Counted from the first letter of the stretch, positions 1 through 8,027 are shown. The stretch is 64,000 nt of DNA from CATQHS01 sp965203375 (GCA_965203375.1 OZ241886.1:496001-560000), one strand, 5' to 3'. A program made the numbers and translations. The notes: generated by a model not told the origin, from the sequence alone.

Positions 1-1158
1 GGCTACCTCGCCCAGGTCTGCTTCACCCACAAGTACGTGTTCGACCTCCGGCCCGACACCGACGTCTTCTGGTGCGCGGCCGACATCGGCTGGGTGACCG
101 GCCACAGCTACATCGTCTACGGCCCGCTGGCCAACGGCTGCACCTCGGTGATGTACGAGGGCACCCCCGACACCCCCCGTCCCCCGTTCCGGGCCGGCGA
201 CCGGGCCGCATGGCCCAAGGACCGGCTGTGGGACATCGTCGAGCGCTACGGCGTGACCCAGCTCTACACCGCCCCCACCGCCATACGCACCTTCATGAGG
301 TGGGGCGAGGAGCAGCCCGCGGCCCACGACCTGTCCAGCCTGCGGGTGCTGGGCACGGTGGGGGAGCCCATCAACCCCGAGGCGTGGATGTGGTACCACC
401 GCCACATCGGCGGCGAGCGCTGCCCGGTGGTGGACACCTGGTGGCAGACCGAGACCGGCGGCCACATGATCTCCCCGCTGCCCGGCGCCACCGTCACCAA
501 GCCGGGCTCGGCCACCCGGCCCCTGCCCGGGATCTTCGCCGAGGTGGTGGGCGCCGACGGCGTTGGAGTTCCGGCCGGAGGCGGCGGCCACCTCACCGTC
601 ACCCGCCCCTGGCCGTCGATGCTGCGGGGCATCTGGGGCGACCCGGAGCGCTACCGCCAGACCTACTGGTCCACCTACGAGGGCCGCTACTTCGCGGGCG
701 ATGGGGCCAGGGTTGACGACGACGGCTACTTCTGGCTGCTGGGCCGGGTGGACGACGTGATGAACGTGTCGGGGCACCGCATCTCCACCACCGAGGTGGA
801 GTCGGCGCTGGTGGACCACCCGGCCGTGGCCGAGGCCGCGGTGGTGGGGGCCAAGGACGAGATCACCGGCCAGGCCATCGTCGGCTACGTGATCCTGGTG
901 GGCCGGGCGCAGCCCTCCGAGGAGCTGCGGGAGGAGGTCCGCGGCCACGTCGGGGTCAAGCTCGGCCCCACCGCCCGGCCCAAGGCCGTCTTCATCGTCG
1001 ATGACCTGCCCAAGACCCGCTCCGGTAAAATCATGCGGCGCCTGCTGCGCGACGTGGCCGACGGCCGGGACCTGGGCGACACCACGACCCTGGCCGACCC
1101 CGGGGTGGTGGCCGAGATCCGAGACCGGGCCGCCGCCGCGGCCGACGACGAGGAGTGA
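1..1158 (+). CDS. acs: Acetyl-CoA synthetase, C-terminal part (5' end outside window)
   Basis: The frame is open from base 1, so the gene starts upstream of the window; about 385 residues are present. It is the C-terminal half of an AMP-forming acetyl-CoA synthetase, which activates acetate through acetyl-AMP to acetyl-CoA in the cytosol. Visible family motifs are KYVFDLRPDTDVFWCAADIG at the beginning, WWQTETGG at about residue 147 (acyl-adenylate motif), the YFAGDGARVDDDGYFWLLGR hinge region, and SGKIMRRLLR near residue 341. The lysine of that last motif is the catalytic residue acetylated by Pat-type enzymes in this family. It ends TGA at 1156-1158 and is followed by a decayed htpX fragment, so nothing suggests co-transcription with the next gene. 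Identification is secure; the missing N-terminus cannot be assessed. Confidence 0.95.
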   Translation, partial: GYLAQVCFTHKYVFDLRPDTDVFWCAADIGWVTGHSYIVYGPLANGCTSVMYEGTPDTPRPPFRAGDRAAWPKDRLWDIVERYGVTQLYTAPTAIRTFMRWGEEQPAAHDLSSLRVLGTVGEPINPEAWMWYHRHIGGERCPVVDTWWQTETGGHMISPLPGATVTKPGSATRPLPGIFAEVVGADGVGVPAGGGGHLTVTRPWPSMLRGIWGDPERYRQTYWSTYEGRYFAGDGARVDDDGYFWLLGRVDDVMNVSGHRISTTEVESALVDHPAVAEAAVVGAKDEITGQAIVGYVILVGRAQPSEELREEVRGHVGVKLGPTARPKAVFIVDDLPKTRSGKIMRRLLRDVADGRDLGDTTTLADPGVVAEIRDRAAAAADDEE

Positions 1159-1179
1159 CCCGGGCGTGTTCGGCGGGTA

Positions 1180-1243
1180 CTGTTCAGCACCCACCCGCCC
1201 ACCTCTGAGCGAGTTCGCCACCTCCGCGGGCGGGTCTGGTCCC
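1180..1243 (+). pseudogene. Decayed 3' fragment of htpX
   Basis: These 64 bases align without gaps to 5936-5999, the last codons of the intact htpX gene, with about 56 identical positions. In the same frame they still read LFSTHPPTSERVRHLRGR, but the stop codon is lost. The fragment sits between acs and the AT-richer carbamoyltransferase cassette. The cassette plus the intact htpX are therefore bracketed by two copies of the htpX tail. The likely history is recombination at htpX during arrival of the cassette, leaving a truncated resident copy; this is inference. Confidence 0.8.
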
Positions 1244-1263
1244 GAAGAACGCCTCTGTCAAAT

Positions 1264-2544
1264 ATGACATTGAAATTGAAGTTGCGTCGGGGTAAGAGGT
1301 CGTCGTGTCTGCGTATCATCGGATGGAATACAGCTTTCATCGTCATAGGTCTCACTTTGATTGTAGGAGTGAGTGAAATCTATTTTCGGGTGAAAATGCC
1401 GTTTACCCGTAGCGATCTACCCACGCGCTTCGATCCTGAAGTGGGATTCATCAGGGAGCCCTACGCCGAGATGCGACATACTGATAATCTGGATTTCTGG
1501 ACCATATCATGGACCAATAGCTTAGGGTTTCTAGATCGCGACCCTCAGCCCGATGTGGCGTTGATGAGTTGCCATGTTGTTGTGATGGGTGATTCTTTCG
1601 TGGAAGCTAAGGAGGTTGCCATCTCTGAGAAGCTTCAAGTCAAGTTGGAGAAACTAGTTGCCCAGACTCTGCCGCGTCTTAATGTCACCACATCAGCTTT
1701 TGGGCTAGGTGACACGGGCCAGATTAATCAACTACCTTATTATGATAAATATGCCCGGTTTATGGATCCTGAACTGCTAGTTCTCGTTTTTCATAGTAAT
1801 GATTTTTGGGATAACTCCCCTTTCTTGAGCGCCATGATTAAGGGATATCATCCTGAACACACGCCTTTCGTCATGGCAGAAAGAACGGACGATGGGACTA
1901 TGAGATTGCGTCCACCCGATCCTGAATATTCAAAGCTACGGAGTGCTATAGTTCTGCCTTCCTGGTTGCAGGAAGTGGCTGGAGTGTCCCATTTTGCAAA
2001 GTGGATTGAAGCCAAGACGAACGCTTTGTCTTTCGAACGTGACCCGCTGACCTTGGACCCGTGGATGTTTGAGTGGATGAAGCAACTCAAAGAGTACCCC
2101 GGCTATGAAACGTTGCCCCCGGAATGGTGGCCCAGCAACCGGCGTGAGGCATATGACTTATTTGATGAAGATAATCTGCCGCCATTTTATGAGGAGAATC
2201 TGGACTACACCGAGTTTTCTTTAGATGAGTTCAAAGAACGCGCTGACCGCGACGATGCTGCTCTGGTCATTCTGACCACCCATCATGTCGGAGCGGATGG
2301 TGATCTTACTTTCGATCGTCTGAAAACTATGGCGCAAGCGCGTGGGATACCCATCATAAGCCAACTCGACTATATCATGCACCAGGGGGGGAGGGTTGAA
2401 GACGCAAACTTCCGACACGATGCTCACTGGACCACCACCGGCCATCGATGGGCGGCCGAGGCCTTGCTACAATACCTGGCTCAGAACCAGAGAATATGCG
2501 ACAGGGGTGAGAGAGGTGCCGCCGGGGGGAGGTGGGAAGGGTGA
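1264..2544 (+). CDS. Membrane-anchored SGNH/GDSL hydrolase-like protein
   Basis: A 426-residue protein with a basic N-terminus and one membrane segment at about residues 20-40, predicting an extracytoplasmic catalytic domain. SGNH-like blocks are visible: VVMGDSFVEAKEV at about residue 100 (GDS with the nucleophile serine) and DAHWTTTGHRWAAEALLQYL near residue 385 (the D-x-x-H block). This resembles acyl-esterases and acetyltransferases of the AlgJ/AlgX kind that modify extracellular glycans, but the substrate is unknown. Base composition and codon use are much AT-richer than the neighbours, which suggests horizontal acquisition. It is the first gene of a four-gene cassette with an SxtJ-like protein, a DUF5989 protein and a carbamoyltransferase, a known recurrent association. 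Its stop overlaps the next start (GTGA at 2541). Confidence 0.75.
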   Translation: MTLKLKLRRGKRSSCLRIIGWNTAFIVIGLTLIVGVSEIYFRVKMPFTRSDLPTRFDPEVGFIREPYAEMRHTDNLDFWTISWTNSLGFLDRDPQPDVALMSCHVVVMGDSFVEAKEVAISEKLQVKLEKLVAQTLPRLNVTTSAFGLGDTGQINQLPYYDKYARFMDPELLVLVFHSNDFWDNSPFLSAMIKGYHPEHTPFVMAERTDDGTMRLRPPDPEYSKLRSAIVLPSWLQEVAGVSHFAKWIEAKTNALSFERDPLTLDPWMFEWMKQLKEYPGYETLPPEWWPSNRREAYDLFDEDNLPPFYEENLDYTEFSLDEFKERADRDDAALVILTTHHVGADGDLTFDRLKTMAQARGIPIISQLDYIMHQGGRVEDANFRHDAHWTTTGHRWAAEALLQYLAQNQRICDRGERGAAGGRWEG

Positions 2545-2975
2545 CGGACTGGCGGGGCCACCACGAACAGTCGTTGAAGGGCCAGGCGATGGAGATCGGG
2601 TCTGACCGGGTCTTCGGGATGGCTTTCGCGGTGGTGTTCGCCGTCATCGGCCTGATTCCGCTGCCCTTCGGCGGATCGCCACGCTGGTGGGCGGTCGGCA
2701 CTGCGGGGACTCTCCTACTAGCTGCCGTGGTCATGCCCGGCTTGCTCTCCCCGCTCAACAAGGTGTGGCACAGGATAGCGCTTTTGTTACACCGGATCGT
2801 CTCTGGAGTGGCTCTTATACTGCTATTCTACGGTGTGGTGACGCTGACGGGACTGGTCATGCGACTGCTGGGGAGGGATCTGCTTAGCAGGCGTTTCGAT
2901 CGGAATGCTGTCAGTTATTGGATACATCGAGACTCGCTTGACCCCGAGCCGGAGTCGATGAGGAATCAGTTCTGA
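2541..2975 (+). CDS. SxtJ-like small membrane protein
   Basis: 144 residues if translation begins at the GTG at 2541, whose GTGA overlaps the stop of the SGNH-like gene; an in-frame GTG at 2532 is an alternative. The family is named for SxtJ of saxitoxin clusters and is of unknown biochemical function. Three hydrophobic segments are visible: MAFAVVFAVIGLIPLPFG, WWAVGTAGTLLLAAVVM and a third around VSGVALILLFYGVVTLTGLV. It then has a short basic stretch (RLLGRDLLSRRFDR) and the tail YWIHRD..DPEPESMRNQF. The pairing with DUF5989 and a carbamoyltransferase immediately downstream is the typical context of this family. It is probably a membrane partner of the carbamoyltransferase or of the SGNH-like enzyme; that role is inference. 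Confidence 0.75.
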   Translation: MTDWRGHHEQSLKGQAMEIGSDRVFGMAFAVVFAVIGLIPLPFGGSPRWWAVGTAGTLLLAAVVMPGLLSPLNKVWHRIALLLHRIVSGVALILLFYGVVTLTGLVMRLLGRDLLSRRFDRNAVSYWIHRDSLDPEPESMRNQF

Positions 2976-2983
2976 GGAGCATC

Positions 2984-3136
2984 GTGCTGACTACTGTCAA
3001 AGAGCTGTTCAACTTCATACGTGTGCGCAAGAAATACTGGCTGTTTCCAGTCATCGTGATGTGTCTGGTGATAGGAGGTCTGATCGCCTTGAGCCAGACC
3101 AGCTCAGTAGCCCCGCTTATATACACCCTGTTCTAG
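2984..3136 (+). CDS. DUF5989 family small membrane protein
   Basis: A 50-residue reading frame from GTG (2984) to TAG (3134-3136), preceded by a GAGGAG ribosome-binding site at the end of the SxtJ-like gene. The protein has a basic amphipathic start (KELFNFIRVRKKYWLFP), one membrane span (VIVMCLVIGGLIALSQ) and the ending SSVAPLIYTLF, which is the hallmark of DUF5989. Its position between SxtJ and the carbamoyltransferase is exactly where this family is normally found. Function is unknown; it may be a small membrane adaptor. The gene is easily missed because of its length and GTG start. Confidence 0.8.
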   Translation: MLTTVKELFNFIRVRKKYWLFPVIVMCLVIGGLIALSQTSSVAPLIYTLF

Positions 3137-3153
3137 TCGGTCCGCTCTAGCTG

Positions 3154-4995
3154 ATGAGAGTCCTTGGCATATCGGCTTTCTACCATGACAGTGCGGCAGC
3201 GCTAGTTGACGGGGGCCGGATTCTGGCTGCGGCTCAGGAGGAGCGATTCACCCGCCGCAAACACTACGCCGGCTATCCGCACCATGCGGTGGCCTATTGC
3301 TTGAAGGAGGCCGGCATCGGATCTTCCGAAGTGGATCGGGTGGTCTTCTACGACAAGCCATTCCTGAAGTTCGAGCGGTTGCTGGAGACCTACGTGGCCT
3401 TCGCGCCACGAGGATTCCGATTGTTTGCCGCATCGCTTCCGCTGTGGGTCAAGGAGAAGCTGTTTCAGAAAGACCTGCTGCGCCGGAGGCTGAGGAAGCT
3501 GGATCCGGAGGTGGACTGGAGCGACCGGCTGCTGTTCGCGGAGCACCACCAGTCCCATGCAGCCAGCGCCTTCTACCCGTCGCCCTTCTACGAAGCGGTC
3601 GTGCTAACCATGGACGGAGTAGGAGAGTGGGCCACGACCTCGGTTGGCATCGGCCGGGGCAACGACTTGGAAATGACGCGGGAGATCCGCTTCCCGCACT
3701 CACTGGGTCTGCTCTACTCGGCTTTCACCTATCATATCGGGTTCAAGGTCAACTCCGGCGAATACAAGCTGATGGGGCTGGCGCCATACGGGGAACCGAG
3801 ATACGCCCAAGCCATTCTTGACCACCTGATCGACCTGAAAGACGATGGCTCGTTCCGCCTCGACTTGGACTATTTCGGCTATTGCACCGGATTGAAGATG
3901 ACCAGCGAACGGTTCGACGCGCTCTTCGGGGGCGAGGCCCGGTCCCCGGAAGAGCCGCTGACCCAGCGACACATGGACATGGCCGCCTCCGTTCAGGCCG
4001 TGCTGGAGGAGGCCATTCTGCGGCTGACCCGCTCTCTGAGGAAGGAGACGGGCATCCGCAATCTGTGCCTGGCCGGCGGGGTCGCGCTCAACGGCACGGC
4101 CAACGGCAAAATCATGCGAGACGGTCGGTTCGACGGCGTCTGGATACAGCCGGCCGCGGGCGACGCGGGCGGCGCGCTAGGCGCGGCGCTGGTAGCCAGC
4201 CACCGTCTGCTCGGCCAACCCCGGTCTCTGATGGGCGACGCGCGGAACGCCGGACGAGACGCGATGAACGGCGCCTATCTTGGACCCGATTTCGGCGAGG
4301 ACGCGATCCGCGGTGCCCTCGACGCGGCCGGGGCGCGGTACTCGGCGCTCACCGCGGGCGAGCTCGTCGATGCGACGGCGTCCGCCCTGGCCGACGGCAA
4401 GGCGGTGGGCTGGTTCCAGGGGCGGATGGAGTTCGGTCCCCGGGCCCTGGGCAACCGCTCGATCCTGGCCGACGCCCGCCGGCCGGACATGCAGAGGACG
4501 CTCAACCTGAAGGTGAAGAGCCGCGAGTCGTTTCGGCCGTTCGCCCCGAGCGTGACGCGCGCGGAGGCGCCGAACTGGTTCGACGCGGATTGGGACAGTC
4601 CCTACATGCTGCTGGTGTACGGCGTGAAGCCGGAGCGGAGGAAGCGCACGGAGGGGGAGCAGGGGCGCCCTCGGTCCTCGACGCCGCGCTCGGACATCCC
4701 GGCAGTGACTCATGTGGATGGATCGGCCCGAGTGCATACCGTCGATCCGAAGACCAACCCTCGCTATCACGCGCTGCTGGAAGCGTTTCAGAAGCGGACT
4801 GGCTGCCCGGTCATCGTCAACACCAGCTTCAACGTGCGCGGCGAGCCGATCGTCTGCACGCCGGAAGAAGCATTCCGGTGCTTCATGGGAACCGAGATCG
4901 ACTGCCTGGCCATCGGCGACTTCTTTCTGCGCAAAGAGGAACAAGACCCGTCGCTCAGAATCGAAGGCTACGGGGATCTCTTCGAACCGGACTGA
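3154..4995 (+). CDS. Carbamoyltransferase (NodU/CmcH/TobZ family)
   Basis: A 613-residue protein starting MRVLGISAFYHDSAAALV, the beginning of the Kae1-like N-terminal carbamoyltransferase domain. HHQSHAASAFYPSPF (about residue 131) provides the metal-binding histidines and LAGGVALNGTANGK lies near 305. The C-terminal domain follows from about residue 400, with GRMEFGPRALGNRSIL at about 424 and the terminal NTSFNVRGEPIVCTPEEAF. The length is normal for two-domain enzymes. The family uses carbamoyl phosphate and ATP to carbamoylate hydroxyl groups on sugars or antibiotics; the acceptor here cannot be read from sequence. Its GC content lies between the AT-rich upstream genes and the rest of the window. 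With the SGNH-like, SxtJ-like and DUF5989 genes it forms a glycan or lipid decoration cassette. Confidence 0.9.
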   Translation: MRVLGISAFYHDSAAALVDGGRILAAAQEERFTRRKHYAGYPHHAVAYCLKEAGIGSSEVDRVVFYDKPFLKFERLLETYVAFAPRGFRLFAASLPLWVKEKLFQKDLLRRRLRKLDPEVDWSDRLLFAEHHQSHAASAFYPSPFYEAVVLTMDGVGEWATTSVGIGRGNDLEMTREIRFPHSLGLLYSAFTYHIGFKVNSGEYKLMGLAPYGEPRYAQAILDHLIDLKDDGSFRLDLDYFGYCTGLKMTSERFDALFGGEARSPEEPLTQRHMDMAASVQAVLEEAILRLTRSLRKETGIRNLCLAGGVALNGTANGKIMRDGRFDGVWIQPAAGDAGGALGAALVASHRLLGQPRSLMGDARNAGRDAMNGAYLGPDFGEDAIRGALDAAGARYSALTAGELVDATASALADGKAVGWFQGRMEFGPRALGNRSILADARRPDMQRTLNLKVKSRESFRPFAPSVTRAEAPNWFDADWDSPYMLLVYGVKPERRKRTEGEQGRPRSSTPRSDIPAVTHVDGSARVHTVDPKTNPRYHALLEAFQKRTGCPVIVNTSFNVRGEPIVCTPEEAFRCFMGTEIDCLAIGDFFLRKEEQDPSLRIEGYGDLFEPD

Positions 4996-5146
4996 CCGGT
5001 GGAAGAGTTTGTCGCTGTCGGTGGCGTTGAGAGAATCGGACTCTGAGGGAATGCTGAGAAAGCTGGCATTCCGAACGTGCAATCCGGGTCGGTCCAGCGT
5101 AGTTTAGGCCGCCGCGGCCTGTTAGATGACCTGTTGGAGGTGAGAG

Positions 5147-6001
5147 ATGGTGAACACGGCCAAGACCTTCGTCCTGCTGGCCGCGCTCGGCGGGATAATC
5201 ATCACCGCCGGCGGCGTGTTCGGCGGATCCAACGGCCTGGTTATCGGCCTGGTTATCGGCCTGGCCCTGGCCGGCGGCTCCTACTGGTTCAGCGACAAGC
5301 TGGCCATCGCCTCGGCCCGGGCCCAGCTCGTCACCGCCGAGCAGTTCCCCGAGTACCACCGGACCATGGCCGAGCTGGCCGAGCGGGCCGGCTTGCCCGT
5401 GCCCCGGCTCTACGTCTCGCCCGAGCCGCAGCCCAACGCCTTCGCCACCGGCCGCAACCCCCAGAACGCGGCGGTGTGCGTCACCGCCGGGCTGATCGAG
5501 GTGATGGACTGGAGCGAGATCAGGGGGGTGCTGGCCCACGAGCTGGCCCACATCCGCAACCGCGACATCCTGATCGGCTCGGTGGCGGCCGCCATCGGCA
5601 TGGCCATCACCTTCGCGGCCCAGATGGCCATGTGGGCCGCCATCTTCGCCGGCGGGCGCGACGACGACCGGGGCGGCAACCCGTTCGGTCAGCTTCTCTT
5701 CGCCCTGTTGGCCCCCATCGCCGCCGCTTTGATCCAGGCCGCGGTGAGCCGCAGCCGCGAGTTCCAGGCCGACGCCTCCGCGGCCAAGCTCATCGGCACC
5801 GGCGAGCCGCTGGCCCGGGCGCTGGAGCGGCTCGATGCCTACGCCGGGCGGGTGCCGTCGGGGGTGAACCCCAATCAGGCATCGGCCTACATCGTCAACC
5901 CGCTCAAGGCCCAGGCGGCCGGGGGCGGGGCCAAGCTGTTCAGCACCCACCCGCCCACCTCCGAGCGGGTCCGCCGCCTGCGCGGCCGGGACTGGTCCTG
6001 A
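5147..6001 (+). CDS. htpX: HtpX-like zinc metalloprotease (M48)
   Basis: 284 residues, a typical HtpX length. It starts at ATG with a good GGAGG site at about 5134-5138. Two hydrophobic segments lie near the N-terminus (about residues 5-45) and another pair around 145-195. The zinc motif HELAH is at about residues 130-134, and the third ligand is expected in SREFQADASAAKL near residue 202. The family consists of membrane proteases that degrade damaged membrane proteins with the active site in the cytosol. The 3' end is duplicated twice: a decayed remote copy at 1180-1243 and short tail repeats immediately downstream. The gene is complete and appears functional. Confidence 0.92.
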   Translation: MVNTAKTFVLLAALGGIIITAGGVFGGSNGLVIGLVIGLALAGGSYWFSDKLAIASARAQLVTAEQFPEYHRTMAELAERAGLPVPRLYVSPEPQPNAFATGRNPQNAAVCVTAGLIEVMDWSEIRGVLAHELAHIRNRDILIGSVAAAIGMAITFAAQMAMWAAIFAGGRDDDRGGNPFGQLLFALLAPIAAALIQAAVSRSREFQADASAAKLIGTGEPLARALERLDAYAGRVPSGVNPNQASAYIVNPLKAQAAGGGAKLFSTHPPTSERVRRLRGRDWS

Positions 6002-6105
6002 GGCGACGGACACCGGCGGCGACTCCGGCCGCTTCGGGGGTCAGCCGCCGACGTGGCCGGGACTGGCTCTGAGGCGGCTTCCCCGGCGCTTGGTCCTGAG
6101 GCGGG
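5984..6105 (+). repeat. Three tandem copies of the htpX tail
   Basis: The last codons of htpX recur downstream: ggactggtcctgaggcg (5989-6005), a copy with ggactggctctgaggcgg (6060-6077), and ttggtcctgaggcggg (6090-6105). They fill the space to the convergent yajQ stop. No gene is visible here. The pattern fits small tandem duplications at gene ends, seen elsewhere in the window. Confidence 0.6.
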
Positions 6106-6594
6106 TCAGTCGCGGAAGTTGACGTATTGGAGGGGGATGTCGAAGTCCCGCTCCTTGAGCGCGGCGATCACCGCCTGCAGGTCGTCGCGCTTCTTGGACT
6201 GGACCCGCAGCCGGTCGCCCTGAGTGGAGGACTGCACCCCCTTGATGCCCAGACCCTTGATGAACTTGTTCAGGTCCCGGGCCCTGTCGGCCGAGATCCC
6301 GGCCCGCAGCCGAGCCGTCTGGCGGACGGTGGCTCCGGTCGCGTCCTCGACCCGGCCGTAGTCGAGGGCCTTGAGGGAGACCTTGCGCCTCACCAGCTTC
6401 TCCTCCAACACCTGACGCAGGGCGGCCAGGCGGTCCTCCGACACCGAGGCCATGTCGATGGCCCCGTCGCCCAACTCGATGGACGAGCCGGTGTTCTTGA
6501 AGTCGAACCGGGTTCTGATCTCGCGCTGGGCCTGATCCACCGCGTTGCGGACCTCTTGGAGGTCGATCTCGCTGACCACGTCGAAAGTCGGCAC
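6106..6594 (-). CDS. yajQ: YajQ family cyclic-di-GMP-binding protein
   Basis: 162 residues, the normal family length. The N-terminus PTFDVVSEIDLQEVRNAVDQ, the central TRFDFKNTG and SIELGDG block, and the C-terminal VQSKKRDDLQAVIAALKE and FPIPLQ-like DFDIPLQYVNFRD are diagnostic of YajQ/DUF520. Members bind nucleotides including cyclic di-GMP and have been tied to virulence and RNA-related regulation in other bacteria; the role here is unknown. The gene is convergent with htpX and divergent from tRNA-Tyr, so it is probably transcribed alone. Confidence 0.93.
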   Translation of the reverse strand: MPTFDVVSEIDLQEVRNAVDQAQREIRTRFDFKNTGSSIELGDGAIDMASVSEDRLAALRQVLEEKLVRRKVSLKALDYGRVEDATGATVRQTARLRAGISADRARDLNKFIKGLGIKGVQSSTQGDRLRVQSKKRDDLQAVIAALKERDFDIPLQYVNFRD

Positions 6595-6610
6595 GGCCCG
6601 ACCCTACCCC

Positions 6611-6769
6611 GGCGCAGTCGGATCGCCGCCCGCGCTCGCGGCTGCGTCGGGATGCGGCGGGACAGGGTTCACAAGGCGCAGTCGGATCGCCGCCCGCGCT
6701 CGCGGCTGCGTCGGGATGCGGCGGGGACGGTTCGCCCGGCGCGGTCGGATCGCCGCCCGCGCCCGGTAG
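6611..6769. repeat. Three direct repeats of about 64 bp upstream of tRNA-Tyr
   Basis: Copies begin at about 6611, 6675 and 6738 with the core ggcgcagtcggatcgccgcc. The first two are nearly identical over the full unit; the third is shorter and diverged. They fill the divergent region between the yajQ start and the tRNA, so they may carry promoter elements for either. No coding sense is evident. Confidence 0.75.
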
Positions 6770-6782
6770 CGTTGGCGGTTCA

Positions 6783-6867
6783 GGGTCGGTGCCCGAGCGG
6801 CCAAAGGGAACGGGCTGTAAACCCGTCGGCGTTGCCTACGGAGGTTCAAATCCTCCCCGGCCCACCA
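6783..6867 (+). tRNA. tRNA-Tyr (anticodon GTA), CCA encoded
   Basis: A class II tRNA with a long variable arm. The acceptor stem GGGTCGG pairs with CCGGCCC, allowing one G-U pair, followed by the discriminator A and an encoded CCA at 6865-6867. The anticodon stem-loop is ACGGG-CTGTAAA-CCCGT with anticodon GTA. The T arm is GGAGG-TTCAAAT-CCTCC. The D arm contains GCCCGAGCGGCC. The structure is complete. It stands alone rather than in a tRNA cluster. Confidence 0.95.
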
Positions 6868-7039
6868 TCGCGGTCCCGAGCGAGAGGCCGCCTCGGCCGC
6901 TGTCATGTCCAAGCGGCAGCCCAGCCGAAGCCGGCCGTCGCTTCCGGGCCGCAGGCCAGCCGTCGTCGCCGTCTTGTCCGAGCGGCGGGCTGGCCGAAAC
7001 CAGCCGAGGCTTCTGAACCGCGGGCTGGCCGAAGCTGTC
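6868..7039. repeat. Intergenic stretch with imperfect repeats
   Basis: No gene is visible between the tRNA and the kinase stop. Imperfect copies of tgtccaagcggcagccc..gccgaagcc occur at about 6906-6932, 6975-7001 and, more weakly, 7015-7040. They may be duplicated tail sequence of the convergent kinase gene. Confidence 0.4.
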
Positions 7040-8026
7040 CTAGACGGCTAGGCGGACTGCGCCGGAGACGGCCTCGAGCCTCAGCGGGACTGGACCCAGC
7101 GGATCGCCGTCGCCCCAGAGTTCGATCCCGTCGCCGTCTATCTCCACCGCCCGGCCCCGGAGCTGGCTCACCTTCCGGTGGGCGACATGGGTTCCTTTGA
7201 ACACCCTGGGGAACAGGCGCAGCAGCTCGATCCGGCCCACGGCCCCGACGACCAGCGCGTCCAGTAGGCCGTCGCCGGGGTCGGCCTCGGGGCATATGGC
7301 CATGCCGCCCCCGAAGTAGGCGGTGTTGGCCACCACCGCAAAGGCCGCGTCGAAGTTCCGGCGGCGGCCGTCGGTGGTGACGGCGATCGGGCGGGCCCTC
7401 AGCCGGGGCAGCTCGGCCAGGGTGGCCGCGGTGTAGCGGCTCGGCCCGGACGGGAACCGCATGGCCGAGCCTCGCCGGTTGACGTCGCCGCTGAACCCGC
7501 CGGTGACCGATGAGGCCACCCAGCCCCGCGGGGTGGAGATGGCGTCCACCGACCCGTGCGGGCCCAGGGCCCGGGCCACGGCCGCCTCGAGATCGGCGCC
7601 CGGTCGCAGGTCGAAGGCCCGGGCGAAGTCGTTGCCGGTGCCGGCCGGGACGATCCCCAGCACGGTGGGGGTGCCTGCGACGGCTTGGAGCGCGAGGCGC
7701 ACTGTGCCGTCGCCGCCCACCGCCACCAGCCGCTCAGCCCCCTCGGCCAGCGCCGGAGGGCCCGCGGCCGCCGAGTCGCCGACTTCAGCCGTCTGGGGGT
7801 TGGCGGCCGCCGAGTCGCCGACTTCAGCCGTCTGGGGGTTGGCGGCCGCCGAGTCGCTGATGTCGGTCGTCCTCTGGGGGTCTGCGGCGACGGAATCGCT
7901 GATGTCGATCACGTCGTGGCCGGCCGCCTCGATCAGGTCCGCCACCCTCTGAGCCGTGGTCGGGCCCCGACGCCGGCGGAGGTGCCGCTCCGGCTCGGGG
8001 CGGGCCAGCAGGTGAACCGTCGCCAT
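7040..8026 (-). CDS. Diacylglycerol/sphingosine kinase-like lipid kinase
   Basis: 328 residues with the DAGK catalytic fold. The nucleotide-binding GGDGT is at residues 104-108, GTGNDFARAF at about 127, and a C-terminal YegS-like beta-sandwich includes NTAYFGGGMAICPEADPGDG. Such enzymes phosphorylate diacylglycerol or related lipids at the membrane and recycle lipid intermediates. Odd feature: residues about 41-90 are a tandem repeat of 13 residues (GDSAAANPQTAEV and variants) between the first beta-alpha unit and GGDGT, an insertion absent from ordinary family members. The gene is downstream of the P-type ATPase gene in the same direction, linked by a repeat-built mini reading frame. The substrate is not predictable. 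Confidence 0.88.
   Translation of the reverse strand: MATVHLLARPEPERHLRRRRGPTTAQRVADLIEAAGHDVIDISDSVAADPQRTTDISDSAAANPQTAEVGDSAAANPQTAEVGDSAAAGPPALAEGAERLVAVGGDGTVRLALQAVAGTPTVLGIVPAGTGNDFARAFDLRPGADLEAAVARALGPHGSVDAISTPRGWVASSVTGGFSGDVNRRGSAMRFPSGPSRYTAATLAELPRLRARPIAVTTDGRRRNFDAAFAVVANTAYFGGGMAICPEADPGDGLLDALVVGAVGRIELLRLFPRVFKGTHVAHRKVSQLRGRAVEIDGDGIELWGDGDPLGPVPLRLEAVSGAVRLAV
7764..7900. repeat. 39-bp in-frame tandem repeat inside the lipid kinase gene
   Basis: Near-identical units begin at 7764, 7803 and 7842 (core gcggccgccgagtcgccga), and a diverged fourth begins at about 7884. Each unit is 13 codons, so copy number can change without a frameshift. The repeat encodes the GDSAAANPQTAEV linker. 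Confidence 0.85.
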
Positions 8027-8027
8027 C

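Noticed and set aside
6611..6867. Direct repeats beside tRNA-Tyr considered as attachment sites of an integrated element
   Set aside because: The repeats lie upstream and do not contain the tRNA 3' end. No integrase or bounded element follows; neighbours are housekeeping genes.
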